A DNA stretch of 64,000 nt from Euryodendron excelsum. Taxonomy: Eukaryota > Streptophyta > Magnoliopsida > Ericales > Pentaphylacaceae. The stretch lies in contig CM065380.1 of assembly GCA_033060915.1 (NCBI GenBank), forward strand, positions 42,751,001 through 42,815,000, in the 5' to 3' direction. Both the position numbers and the translations under genes were made by a program. Under the pieces are notes generated by a model. That model searched no databases. It worked only from the letters and a program-made list of their open reading frames with translations, and was not told the origin of the DNA. The stretch's first letter is position 1. Each line of letters begins with the position of its first letter. Positions 23,215-35,510 of this stretch are shown here, one piece after another.

Positions 23215-24480
23215 TTAACCAAACCTATCTTTGGCACCTTCGCTTAGATCATATTAATCTGAGATGATTTTTCATACTGGTTAAAGATGGGCCATTAGGT
23301 TAATAGAAAGTGAAAGCATTGTCAGTCTGTGAATCTTGCTTGGAAGGTAAGATGACCAAGCAGCCCTTTACGGCCAAAGGCAACAGGTCAAAGGAAGTAT
23401 TAGAATTGGTTCACTCTGATTTATGTGGCCCCATAAATATCCAGGCTAGAGGTGGTTTCGAGTATTTCATTACTTTCATTGACGATTACTCAAGGTATGT
23501 GTATATTTATTTGATGCATCGTAAGTCTGAATGCTTTGAGAAATTCAGAGTATTTAAGGTAAAAACAAAAAAGTATCATGGTAAATGTATCAAAACACTA
23601 CGATCTGATCGTGGTGGTGAGTACCTCTTAGGAGAATTTGTGGATTACTTATCAGACAAGAGAAATAAGTCGTAGTTGTCTGCACCATGTATGCCACAAC
23701 AGAATGGTGTAGCCAAAAGAAGGAACAAAACGCTTATGGATATGGTCAAATCTATGATGAGTTATTCAGATTTGCCTATTCGTTTTGAGGCCATCCACTT
23801 GAAACAACAGCATACATTCTGAACTTGGTACCATCTAAGTCAGTACCTACTACTCTCATAGAATTGTGGAATGGGCGCAAACCTAGTATACGAAATTTTT
23901 GAATATGAGGTAATCTAGTACATGTGCTGAAAGGGAAAACAAATAAGTTGGAATCAAGAATAGATATTTGTTTCTTTGTTGGGTTCCCTAGAGGAACGAA
24001 AGGTGATTTATTTTATTGTCCTAAGGATCATAAGGTCATTGTTAGCACCAATGCCCAATTCTTAGAAGAGGACTATGTAATGAACCACAAACTCAAAAGT
24101 AAGATTGTTCTAGAATAGCTGAGAGGAGATAGACCAGCACATATTTCTTAATTACCTTCAATACAAGAAGAAGCACCACAAGACCGAGTCATTGACATTC
24201 CATTGCCTCATCGTAGTGGGAGAAATGTTATGAATCAGGCTGATACTAAAACGCAGCATGCATATACTATCAACGCATTGGTTCCACAACCAGGGCATGA
24301 TGATGGTACACGAAGATTAGAATCAACAGAGCAATTCACTCATAATACACAAACACAAGTCGTGCCTTGTCGTAGTGAGAGGATTGTACGCCAACCTAAT
24401 CGGTATATGTTCTTGGGAGAGTTTTATGATAGGATCCCTAATGAACTAGATGCTAAACCCGTGAACTACAATAAAGCACT
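23215..24480 (+). pseudogene. Integrase of copia 1, broken
   Basis: Integrase inserts the cDNA copy. The zinc-binding part is visible as WHLRLDHINLR near 23,230 and CESCLEGKMTKQPF near 23,330 (HHCC residues present). The catalytic core follows with HSDLCGPI, FIDDYSRYVYIY and LRSDRGGEY, so the first two Asp are kept. A TAG at about 23,673 interrupts it, after which PQQNGVAKRRN stands where the third acidic residue is expected (Glu appears as Lys). Further frameshifts lead to the C-terminal GFPRGTKGDLFYCP segment and a weakly conserved linker to RT. Confidence 0.85.
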
Positions 24481-24484
24481 ATAA

Positions 24485-25978
24485 GATAAAGACGCAGAAC
24501 TTTGGACAAAGGCTATGAAATCAAAGATGGAGTTTATGTACTCTAATCAAGTTTGGAATTTTATAAAACCACCCAAAGGGATAAAACCAATCAAAAGCAA
24601 GTGGATCTATAAGAAGAAGAACGGAGCAAACAAGAAAGTGAAAACCGTCAATGCTAAGCTTGTTGTGAAATGGTTCACTCAAAAAGAGGGGATCAACTAT
24701 GAGGAAACCTTTTCGTCGATAGCCATGCTAAAGTCTATTTGGATTCTCTTATCTATTGCGGCTCATTTTGATTACGAAATTTGACAAATTGATATCAAGA
24801 GAAATTTCCTTAATGGAAGTCTTGATTAGTGTATCTATATGATGTAACCAGATGGTTTGTAACAAAAAGCCAAGAGCACATGGTGTATAAGCTTCAAAAG
24901 TCCATTTATAGACTTAAGCAAGCGTCTAGGTCTTGGAACACTCATTTTGATCAAGCCATTAAGTCTTATGATTTTGATCAATGCATTGACGAGTCGTGTG
25001 TGTACAAGAAACGTGGTGGTGTTCTTGGTATTGTACGTGGATGATATCTTGCTCATTGGAAATGATGTGAGGGTATTATCTTCAGTTAAGGTATAGTTAT
25101 CCGAACAGTTCAATATGAAGAACTTAGGAGAAGCCGGTCACATCCTTAGGATTAAGCTTTTACGAGATCGCAAGCATAGGATGCTAGGCTTATCATAAGC
25201 TATTTATATCGATACAATTCTTACCCGTTTTAGCATACAGGATTCCAAGAAAGCATTCCTTCCTTTTAGACATGAAATCTCTTTAACCAAGGATCAGTGC
25301 CCTAAGATATTGATTGAGGTATAGAACATAAAGGCAATTCTCTATGCCTCAGCAATGGGAAGCCTCATGCATGCTATGCTTTGCACTTGACCTAACATCT
25401 ACTTTGTCGTAGGCATAGTCAGGAGATATCAGTCGAACCCATGGCAGGAACACTAGATTGCGATAAAGAATATAATCAAATACCTAAAAAGGACTAGGGA
25501 TTATATGTTGGTTTACTAAGCAGATAGTCTAGCACCTATTGGGTACACAAACTTAGATTTCCAATCAGATAAGGATTCCAAAAAATCAACCTCAAGAAAT
25601 ATGTTTACCCTAGGTGTTGGAGCTATTAGTTAGAGAAGTATCAAGTAATCATGTATTGTTGATTCTACCATGAACGCCGAATATGTTGCAGCCTCTAAGG
25701 TAGCCAAGAGGGCCATTTGGCTTAAAAACTTTCTGTTAGATTTAGGAGAGGTATCTTCAGTACAACTGCCTATTACACTTTATTGTGATAATAGTGGGTC
25801 GGTTGTTAACTCGAAGGAACCTAGGACCCACAAAAGGGAAAAATACATCGAGCGTAAGTATCACCTAATACGAGACATAATGCACAGAGGTAATGTGGTA
25901 GTTACCAAGATTGCATCAACAGATAACTTGGAAGACCCTTTTACGAAAAGCTTACCAACCAATTTGATAGTCATTTAG
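24485..25978 (+). pseudogene. Reverse transcriptase and RNase H of copia 1, broken
   Basis: RT copies the RNA to cDNA and RNase H removes the template. The copia RT opens with the W-x-A-M segment and SKWIYKKKNGA at about 24,600; the catalytic YVDDILLIGND is at 25,034. RNase H ends with AEYVAASKVAKRAIWLKNFL (about 25,678) and LYCDNSGSVVNSKEP, then IERKYHLIRDIMHRG and DPFTKSLP. Stops (for example at 24,782, 24,826, 25,195 and 25,322) and frameshifts near 24,830 and 25,040 destroy the frame. Gag-PR-INT-RT-RH order identifies Ty1/copia. Confidence 0.9.
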
Positions 25979-26031
25979 AGGGGATGGGACTTAGATGCAT
26001 TACTACATGGCTTTGAGTCTAAGTGAGAGAT

Positions 26032-27295
26032 TATTAGGGATTTATGCTAAAAAATATGCTTTATGTAATGGCTTTAGTATTTATTAATAAATTAGTTATT
26101 CCATTTTAATGAAAATCTTTGTGAGCAATGTTTGTATTGCATTATTTATTTAATGATTATGCATATGTATCTCTTATTTTATATAGTAGATGATTTGGTA
26201 TATATAGTACGGCTTACACACAGAAGATTAGATCATCAGTTCTTATAGAATATAAGATTATAGTTCACAGTCTTAGATGGAACTGGACATACCATCGGTA
26301 GAACTGTAGCACAAGGTTATAATGGATCTGTCTTAACTATGGAGGACGGTATAGTTTCAACTCCTTGCGCTAGTACAATTTGTGTGTATTGAACATGGTC
26401 CTGTTAAGGTAATTATTTTTAGACTGACTATATAAAAATTAATATCTCATGATTATTATGAGTACTTATACTCTTACTCCTAATATAATAAATAGACACG
26501 TGCATGTAGTGTTTATTGTTTTGACTCACAGAAGAGTGAGATTCTTTGAGGATTAATAAACTTAGTAAGTTGAACAATAACATTACATGTATGGTGAATA
26601 TTAATTATTGATGGAATCTACATTCTGGTATAAGAATTGATGATATCCCCTTGAGGAAACTTATAAGTTTTGATTATGTCAAACCCTTCAAGTAGATTGT
26701 GAATCCGACATATAAAATAAGTTTAAGTGGAATGTCTCAAGGAATTAAATAAATCTATTAAATTTAATTGTCAGTAATTTAATTTAATTTAATAGAGAGG
26801 TATCTGTGATCTTAACGTTGAGAGATAAACAAGCATTTAATAATATGGAACTCGAAATATAATTCCTAGTATGACAGAGAGTGCAATTATGATTTATTAG
26901 TAGTATAAATTACAATTTACATAAATAGAGATTAATCCTAGTTAGATTAGAAATCTTTGTTTGCTTAGAAAATCCTAGTCATACTAATCTTGTGGTCCTT
27001 ATTGTAACCTCTATATATATGCACTCTAAGAGTAAGTAGGGTTACACTTACTCGTAATTTAGAGATATACGTTTTTGTAAAAGTAAGAAACCCCAACAGT
27101 TGCGAACTTACTCTCTCTGGAGTAAGACATGCTCGAGGAAAACAACAGAAGTACGAAGGTTAAGTTTGAGCAATTAAATTTTTCTTGTTGTTGTTGCTTG
27201 CTGTTTGAGATCAAAGCAGAGGGATTTCGAAATTTTTACATGATGTTATTCGTGATCAAACCAGAGAGATTTCAAAAGTACAATTTGAATCACGT
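26032..27295 (+). mobile_element. 3' LTR of copia 1, end truncated
   Basis: Starts TATTAGGGATTTATGC (the terminal TG is mutated to TA), just after a polypurine-like AAGTGAGAGAT. It is collinear with 19,166-20,400 up to GAATCACGT near 27,295; the last 95 bases, including CCCTAACA, are missing, so no target duplication can be tested. Confidence 0.85.
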
Positions 27296-28530
27296 ACAAT
27301 ATTGTTTGTTATAAACCTTGGCCCTCATGATTTTAAAACGTGTTTTAGCTAGTCAAGATTGATGTCTATGTATGTCACTTCACTTCAACTTCATTAAATA
27401 CTGTAAAACTAATACAGGGCCAAGGCACTATCTCTATCCCTCGTAGAGGGGTTATGCCATCCCTCACAAGGACAACACGTTTAAATCATGGTAAAGGCAT
27501 TGCCTCCACCCCTCACATCGTCGAGTGGGTGTGCCACGACCTTTTGAAGTCGTATCATTACATGCCATAGCTATCTAGGAATTATTTTTATAGACTCCAG
27601 TTTTGATGTGTGCCATGAAAGTATATATGAATGTGAGAGTAATATATATTATTGCACAAAATGACTTCCTTATATATTAGCATATACAACGTTTTCCATA
27701 AAGATTTTTACAATTATTACATGAATTTCGAACAATACATTATAATATGAATTCCATGTGCATAAAGAATCCACATCTCAAGCATCAATTGTAATTCCAG
27801 TAATATAATTCAGTAATATTAATTAGTCAAAATTCCATATTATATAACATGTCCTTCCACAAGATGACGATGTACCATGTGAACTTAATGCCTTTTTTAG
27901 AAGGACCTATAGCTAGTGTCTTTAACTCGCTAGAAATTCAAATATCAACCTTAATGATGATTTTGAAAGATTAAACATTGATTGGGATCTAAAAAAATTA
28001 AAGAATGAACTATGTAGATACCCCTTATATAACATACAACAGATGCAAACAATATATGAAAAGTATCATTGGGCATGTGATTGACTTTGTGATCTCTAAT
28101 ACGGGGATTGGACCTGTAGTTAACGATTGTAATATGATAATGAAAAAGGGGCCTATGTTACTCAAGAAATGGAGCATCTGCAAGAGTGTTAATTGATTCA
28201 TATTGATGGAAGATCAATATATGGGGGAGATGTTAATTTTAGTATTGTTTATTGTACTTATAGTTAGAAAAGCGCTTGTAGATTAAAGGATATGAATATC
28301 TTGATTAAGAGAAACAATAAGGGAATAATCTGGCCTTCATCACATTGGCAACTTAAAACGCCATTTTGGTGTTCCTAAACCTCCATCAGAGTTAATTACT
28401 TTTCAAAATGCATGTTAAACATGTGTCTTTATAATGGTGAGCCAAACACAATTTTAAAAAGTCATAAGCTTTTTAAAAAGTCATATCCAAACACCCCTTT
28501 AATTAAAAAGAACTATATGGTTTATAAAGA
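27296..28530. other. Unassigned AT-rich DNA
   Basis: No convincing gene. The short ORF at 28,005-28,196 shows no recognisable motif. Bases 27,420-27,550 have CCCTCACA/CCCTCGTA-like words that may be an old LTR relic, but I cannot assign it. Confidence 0.4.
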
Positions 28531-28640
28531 TTGTAACTGTACCCATTTAAATAAGTTGCCTAAGTATCCGAATCGGGAATAAATTAAGACAAGAATCAAA
28601 TCCGTCGTGGTTGTTGAATAAATTTACATACTTTGTGGTT
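28530..28640. mobile_element. Small relic resembling the giant LTR
   Basis: TGTAACTGTACCCATTTAAA followed by GTTGCCTAAGTATCC matches in order the block GTGACTGTACCCATGAGGG / GTTGCCTACGTATCC found in copies C (about 2,098), D and G. Only about 100 bases align by eye. Confidence 0.45.
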
Positions 28641-29603
28641 AATTTTCTTTGTGAAGGACTGCCATTGTTTGAAACCTTCAAATGGCTATTTAAGGCTATT
28701 TTTAAAAGTTTCTGATTATTTGGACAGAAAAAGAAACCCAGGTCTTCAACAAGTAATCCTTTCTTCATTTTTTTGGTAAGAGAATAGATAAATGTTGCAC
28801 TATTGAATGGCCAAATTCAGTACTTTCACAATTTCCCATGTGAACCTGTAAGCGCGTTAAGATTCTTTTGAATCTCTTTAAGGAAAAACAAAATTGACCA
28901 TACAAACTAATACATATAGCAACATATTTACCTTCTTTGTTTATATATACTTTTTAAGACCTTGAAAGGGTTATAATTTTGTGTCTTGAAACACATTTAA
29001 TGGGCTGATATTTGGGCTTTACAAAAGACCAGAGAATTGGACCACCAAGTGCTCTGAAAATTTAAAGGGCCTTGGATCTTCAAAAGACATAAGGATTGGG
29101 CTCATAAAATTTAAAGGCCGTGGGTCTAGGAGAATTGGCCTTTACACTGTGTTTGGATCAAAGATTTAGTAATAGAAAAGAAAATGAAAAGAAAAAAGTA
29201 AGAAAAAAAAGAACAAAAAATCCTGTTTCATTATGTTTTCTTTTCCTTCATTTTTTTCTTTTTTTTTATTTTTTTTTAATAAATTTAGATTCTAAACATG
29301 GTAAGAACAAAGAATCTAACCATTTTTAATTGGGCTACGAATTAAAAATGAGAGCCCAAGGTCTGTTTTTTTGGAAGTCCAAGAATTGGTGGAGTCACGT
29401 TGAAAGCATAAATTGCAACTTTCCAATTCAAAAGGCTTTTGAGCAATCTTGTCCCCATAGGGCTTATACAGTGAATAAATCTCCTAACGGAATGACGACT
29501 CCTTGCAAAACATTGAGTAAATGCAAGACCCAGCACTCTTGCATTGCTGGGATTGCAACGATACATATACATAATTGTGTGTGTTTATCTATCTATCTAT
29601 CTA
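28641..29603. other. Unassigned AT-rich DNA with a TCTA microsatellite
   Basis: No gene is supported; overlapping ORFs on both strands at 29,330-29,680 lack motifs. A short (TCTA)n run ends at about 29,609. Confidence 0.5.
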
Positions 29604-29863
29604 TCTATACTATTATAAAGCAAACTTTTAAGTTTGGTGAAACCGGTGAAACTCCAAATTCAAAAAAGTGTCATTTTTAGGTACAGACCAAGAAGTTCTT
29701 AAAAAACACATAAATTACTAATATTGTGCATATCATTATCTAACTCAAAGGATAAAAGAGTAAAATACTAATTTAAATTTTGTAACCACACACTAATTAT
29801 TTTCTATTTTTTCTCTCTCACTTGCTCTAACTAACCATCCACAAAGTGAGGCACCCCTTCTAG
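29604..29863 (+). mobile_element. Candidate 260-bp non-autonomous Helitron
   Basis: Begins TCTATACTATTATAAAGC, a common plant Helitron 5' end, and ends CTAG. It is flanked by A (29,603) and T (29,864), the expected A^T insertion site. A CTCACTT...AAGTGAG stem (29,817-29,850) lies 9 bases before the CTAG end. No ORF. The (TCTA)n run makes the 5' base uncertain, and the hairpin is looser than usual. Confidence 0.45.
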
Positions 29864-31060
29864 TGTATATATATATATGTATACTTTTATCCCGCAAAAG
29901 ATCAAAGAGCATTGCTCTATTTCTGTAAGTTAAGAGCCCATTTCTCTCTAAATTTTAACAGTGTACTGGATATATATATTTTTTACTTTTCCTTTTGGGT
30001 CTTCAAAAGAGAACGAATTTGGCCCTCTTTGGTGGGCTACGAAATTGAGCCTTAATAGGCATATTGTTTTAGGCCATACGGGACAAATTAGGCTTGAGAT
30101 ATTTCGTCACATGGGCCCAATTAAAATCTTACAAGTTTGAAATTGAGGGTACGTAGATCGTCTTTTAATGAGAAAATTTTATTTTTAAACTTTGAAGTCA
30201 CTTTGAATGTTGAGGTTACAAGGGTCAAAAGTTCTTACAGTAAAATTTGACCGTACGAGGTAGAATAAATATATACATATACTGAACTAATATTTGTTTT
30301 GTATTTGAAAATTTTCAGAGTTTGTTTCAAACTCAAATAGTCTTATTTTCTTCTTTTAAAAAACAATAACTTAAAATATTTGTAGAGTTTAAAACAAATT
30401 CAAACTTGAATTATTTATTTATTTTTTTACTTTAAAACCTAAGCCAACCATTTTTTAAAGGCCGAAAACAAAAGATTGGAACAAAAGGAAGAAGAAAAAA
30501 AGAATACAAAAATCATTTTAGGGAGTTTCAATAAGGACGAGAGAAAGAACAAGACATAAATTATACTAGCGAAGTATGGAATTTCTTTGTTGATCTCCGT
30601 CCTCCAATAAATTTTTTTTATTGCACTGACTTAATAGATGGAGAGTTATTGCGACGTGGGTTGGCAATATAATAACGCTTCCCCACGTTTTGCTCCAGAA
30701 CTCTCTTTTCCGTACGCCTAATATATTCACATGTCAAATCTTTCATGCTCAACTGCCCTCACATCTGGTTCTATAATTCTTTTTTTATTTTTTCCTTTTC
30801 AATTAAAATGAAGTCTGAATAAAGGCAGAACTTTTTCTTTTTTTATTTATTTAAAAGATGACACACCAATTGTTACAGGGTATACAGGCCATGAACCCGC
30901 GTTTGAATAATTTGTTGTTAAAAAATTTATATTTCAACAGTCCCCCTCGAGCATTGTGTAAGTCAATTTATTGAACATATGCAAGACTCGGTTGTTTTTT
31001 TAATTTTTTATTTTATATAGTTGAGGCTTCATCTGATTTCGACACGAGATTGGCTACGTA
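29864..31060. other. Unassigned AT-rich DNA
   Basis: Includes a short (TA)n run at 29,868-29,880 and poly-T or poly-A tracts. I see no gene or element ends. Confidence 0.5.
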
Positions 31061-31512
31061 CTTACGTAGTTCAATTTGTCTATATATTCAAATCAAGAAC
31101 AACGTTCGGATTAGAATAAAGTCAAATGTAGTTTAATTTGTAAAAGATTTTTTCTTATTTTTTTTAGAACGACTAAATTTGAAATAAATTTTCAATCAGC
31201 CTACATATACGAATTGAGGACAAAATTTGGATTGGAATGTAGTTTTTTTTTGTTTTGAGATGACTGAACTTGAATTAAAATTCTAATCTATCTACATATC
31301 TAAATTGAAATCAAATTAAATGTATTCAATTTTAAAAAAACACATTTTTTTAAAAATGATTGAATTTGAAATAAAATTTCAAACTGTCTATATACCCACA
31401 TCGAAAACAAAAACCGAATTAGAATATAGTTTTTTTGTTTGAATTTGAAATAAAATTTCAATATAGTTATATACTCGAATAGGGAAGAAAGCCTGGAATA
31501 AAATTTCAAGTT
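31060..31512. repeat. Degenerate tandem repeat, about five units of 78-121 bases
   Basis: The pair GAATTTGAAATAAAATTTCAA and a CTACATATACGAATTGAGGA-like segment recurs with starts near 31,078, 31,199, 31,289, 31,386 and 31,464. Units are diverged and of uneven length. Confidence 0.6.
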
Positions 31513-32124
31513 AAGATTTGCTAGATTCGTTATAAAGAAAGATATGCTAGATTTAAACAAAATTCGATTATTTTTTAAAAATTAGAACCAAGTTGTTCGT
31601 TATGATCTTAGAGAAGTGATGGTATTAATTATTTGAGAAAAGGTACTTATCACGGGTTATCATACCACCAAAACACACCGGCAGCTATGGAAGACAACGT
31701 GGCATGTTGTGTTAGCAAAAATCTAAATCTCAAAGGATGAAAAAAAAATCTTTTTTTTGGATTTCTTGCCATCTTTTACTATCTTGTGCGAGTTGCCGAG
31801 CATCATGAATGAACAATAAGTTCCTTCAATCTTCTCTTGCCTGACTCATGGGATAGTGGAGTAAGCTCTCCCTCTCTTCTTTAACTAATTAAACCCAACT
31901 ATTGCATTTTTATTTTTATTTTGTTCACTATGAAATATATTTTAATCTTTTATCATCTTCAACATTTGAAGATAAGTAGCGGTACCCAATACTCTTGTAT
32001 GTACCCACATATCTCAAACCTGAGAAAGAGAGGGGTGCGGTGGAAGAGGAAGAAGATAGGAAGACATTATTGATAATACCAAAAGTTATATATATACATA
32101 TACATATATGTATATATATATATA
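31513..32124. other. Unassigned DNA ending in a TA-rich microsatellite
   Basis: No gene seen. TATATACATA-type microsatellite at about 32,088-32,124 borders the next Helitron-like end. Confidence 0.5.
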
Positions 32125-32146
32125 CTAGTAGCAAATCCATGCTATA
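32125..32146 (-). mobile_element. Helitron-like 3' end (minus strand)
   Basis: On the minus strand CGTGTATAGCATGG precedes ATTTGCTACTAG followed by T, the hairpin-spacer-CTAG^T layout. The stem is weak. The matching 5' end is not identified; DNA to 33,400 may belong to it. Confidence 0.4.
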
Positions 32147-33406
32147 CACGAAATTATAAGATGATTTTATATAAAAATTGTCAAATTTTTTTATAGGATC
32201 ATATGAGTTTAAAATATCATCCTAAATGAATTAAATATGTTGAACATATTTTCTTTATTCCATATATCCAAAAAAAAAGGTATAAAAAATAATTTGTATA
32301 TAATTACTATGCTGAGTTATATTTTAAATATATGTATGTCCATTGCAAAAAATATGTTTGTTATGAGTTTAAAAATCACATTTATTAGGCCGTATTCATA
32401 GTAGAAAAGAAAAGAAAATAGAAATTAAAGGGAAAAAAAAAAGGTTGAAGATAGGTAACCATTATATATTTTATGGTTAATGTCATTGCTTAAATTAACT
32501 TTGCTCAATGTGAAGTATAAAATTATAATACATCTTAAACTTGTGATCTTACATATATGCCTCATCACTTTCTTGGAATGATAATTTAAATAAATAAAAA
32601 ATATTAATGTACTTTATTGTTTAGAAAATACAAATTAATAATGAAATAGATTAAATAAGTCTCTATAGTTGATTAAGATAAAAATGGATAAATCTTCTGA
32701 TTCCATACTTAAAAAATGTAAAGCTTGCTTTAATTCTACATAATGAGACTAATTACACCAAAAGTAATGTCTAAATATCTGAGATTAGTATGTCGCTTGA
32801 CTTGTGCATATATCTTATTACCTATTATCATTATAATAGTTTTGAAAGATTTTTTTTTATCAAAATAATATTTTTGAAACTAACAAATCAGAAATTGGAT
32901 TACCTCATTCATTATAATAGTTTTGAAAGATTTTTTTTATCAAAATAATATTTTTGAAACTAACAAATCAGAAATTGGATTACCTCATTCAAAAAGTTTA
33001 CTAAGTCCCTTTATTAACCAAATAATAAGATTTGAGTAAATAAAATCCATCAAAAAAGTTTAGATATACATATATGTACGTAAATTCAACCAAAAATTGA
33101 ATGAAGGAAGTTAACATGTTTTAGAAAGACACTATTGTTTAGAAATTCTAAAAAGAGAATAGATTCAATTACCATATGGGCTTTAAAGAATCAATAATAA
33201 CATATCTATATATAAATATTATCCTGAATGAAGTTGAAAGTTTCCATATTAAAAGATGGCAATTTGAAAAGTATTATCACATAAATTGCATGACCAATAG
33301 GCTCATGAAATATGTATTTTAGTAATTTTCTAAATTCAAAATTTTGAAAAAAATGAATCAAGACTTTTAAGCTCAATGACCTAACAACATTTTGCTATCT
33401 ATACTA
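32147..33406. other. AT-rich DNA, no gene; possible Helitron interior
   Basis: No ORF of interest. Near 33,378-33,404 GACCTAACAACATTTTGC then TATCTATACT resembles the minus-strand 5' end seen at 35,475-35,510, so this stretch could be the body of a minus-strand Helitron ending at 32,125. Confidence 0.35.
32830..32991. repeat. 81-bp direct tandem duplication
   Basis: ATTATAATAGTTTTGAAAGA at 32,830 recurs at 32,911, and the two copies match through ATTACCTCATTC, differing only in T-run length (9 versus 8). Near-identity means a recent event in otherwise old DNA. Confidence 0.95.
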
Positions 33407-35510
33407 CTAGCATACAACCCGTGCTATGCACGGGAATAGTGTATAAATTTAAAAAATAACAATTTTATAACAATAAAATATTATGTTTTTATTCCTAAAC
33501 ATTACACTATTAATATGAATTGTATTAAATATAATTTATTTGCATTCTAAAATTAAATTCTATCAATTAATTGTAATAAAAAAAAATTTAGAGTGTGATA
33601 GAAAATATATGTGCTTAAGATTTTGCTAAGAAGCAAGATTAATTTATAATCTTGTTAAATGCATGTTTGCTTATTATAAATGAATTACCTATTAAATGAA
33701 CTAAATATTATCAATTAACGCAACAAATTTAGCAAAAAAGATATGAAATTTAAGTTAGATGTAATTTATTATTAAATATTTAATATACTTATGTAGTAGA
33801 ATATTATTTTAATTAATTTTACTGATTTAATTAGGCTAACACACTATTTTCACAACTGTTATGCATATAGTTAAATTACACTTAACTCAAATCACACAGC
33901 ATAAGATTAAGGATATCTGTAACTTTTATTGAACTAATAGGGATAAACATCTCCCTAACTTAGCCCAAACATATCATTTACATTATAAAAAATTTGTTGT
34001 CATAGTGATTGTACTAAACACTACCAAGTTTTACATAAACATTTATTTTTGAATTGTTGAATGAAAATACTTGAATTACCTACAGTGAACCTGTATTATG
34101 CACGGAATGAAAATAATTTATAATAATCATAAAAATTTTAGAAAAATAAAATTATCAATTCTTACACTAATAGTACGATTAAACTAAAAGAACCTTAACT
34201 TACAATAGGAAACTAAGTTTTATTATGAACATTTTAAAGTATATCTTTTTTTTTCCCCTCAAAATCTTGCTATGGGACTAGATTGGTCAAGTGTATACGT
34301 TACACATATTAGATAATTTTATTTAGTAAGTCCATTTAATAATGCATACATAGCTACCTAAAATTAATAATTACTAAAAAAATGAATTTAAAATTTTAAG
34401 TTAGGGAGATTTGATTTACCTATATTATTTTAATTTCATTAAATATTTTCTAATAATTAATGGAAGGTAGAATTTTTTATACTTAGATCAATCCTATTAT
34501 GAGATATAATATTATTGTTTGAAAATTTTAAAAAGTTCAACCGACAACCAATTGCTATAATATATAGTATAGGGAGATTTGTCCTTATAAAAAGCATTAA
34601 AAGGATTTGAATAAAAACTTTCACAGTTTTGAATTAAATGAAGACTTTCTAAAATTATAAGTAAACAAACAAAAAAAATTTAAAAATAAGAATTCTAATA
34701 TTCTGAATATTATGTAAAAAAATTTAAAATAAGATAAGATTTAGTAAAGATTTATTAATCAAGAAAAAAATTTTAAAGTTTCTATATTTAATGGTTAAAC
34801 CTTCACTATTATAACATATTTAATATTAGTAATTTTAAAATTTGAAAAACTAAGAAAATTATATTATGTCTTTCAACATTAAAGATCCAACAACGTATTG
34901 CTATAAATAGATATCTATAAATGCAAATGTTAGTTTGAATAACATAATAATATGTCAAAACTTATTATTAAAGCAGTAAGTGTTATGTCAATATTATCAA
35001 ATATTTAATTTTCAAAAATTTAAGAGAATGACTTTAGAAAATATCTAATAGTTTGAATTTTGAAAGATATCACACATACTTTTAAGACATTTATGTTTAT
35101 TAGAAGTGAATACATTATAAGTTCTTACATTAGGTTCATTGAGTTATATTCAGGATTAAAAAGAAATAATTATATCTAAGAACTAACAAACAAAATCACA
35201 TATATAGAAGAATTTTAAAAAGTCAAATTGCTTTGAAAAGAGCATTATTTATAGGAATTTGAATAAATTGTTAGATTCAGTTACTATATTGATTATAAAG
35301 AATCTACGAAATACTTAGTTCTAATGACTTTTTAGTTTTGATATTGAAAGGGTGACACTTAAAAAAAATTACTATTTTAATTAAAGAATCAATACCTTTA
35401 TGACATTTGAATTTTTATATTTTTTTAAATTCAAAAAATTGAGAAAAATGAATCTTAAGACTTTGAAATTCAAAGACCTCCTAACCTATTACTATAATAT
35501 ACAGTATAGA
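33407..35510 (-). mobile_element. Candidate non-autonomous Helitron, minus strand, with internal relics
   Basis: On the minus strand it starts TCTATACTGTATATTATAG at 35,510 (preceded by A) and ends with a perfect hairpin CCCGTGC-ATA-GCACGGG (33,418-33,434), a 7-base spacer, CTAG at 33,407-33,410, then T. It has no Rep/helicase ORF. Inside are a decayed second 3' end (33-base block near 34,082-34,110) and a decayed 5' end near 34,565, so it is probably two or more nested or tandem copies. Confidence 0.5.

Noticed and set aside
29330..29680. 116-residue ORF
   Set aside because: No domain, overlaps a microsatellite and the candidate mini-Helitron 5' end.
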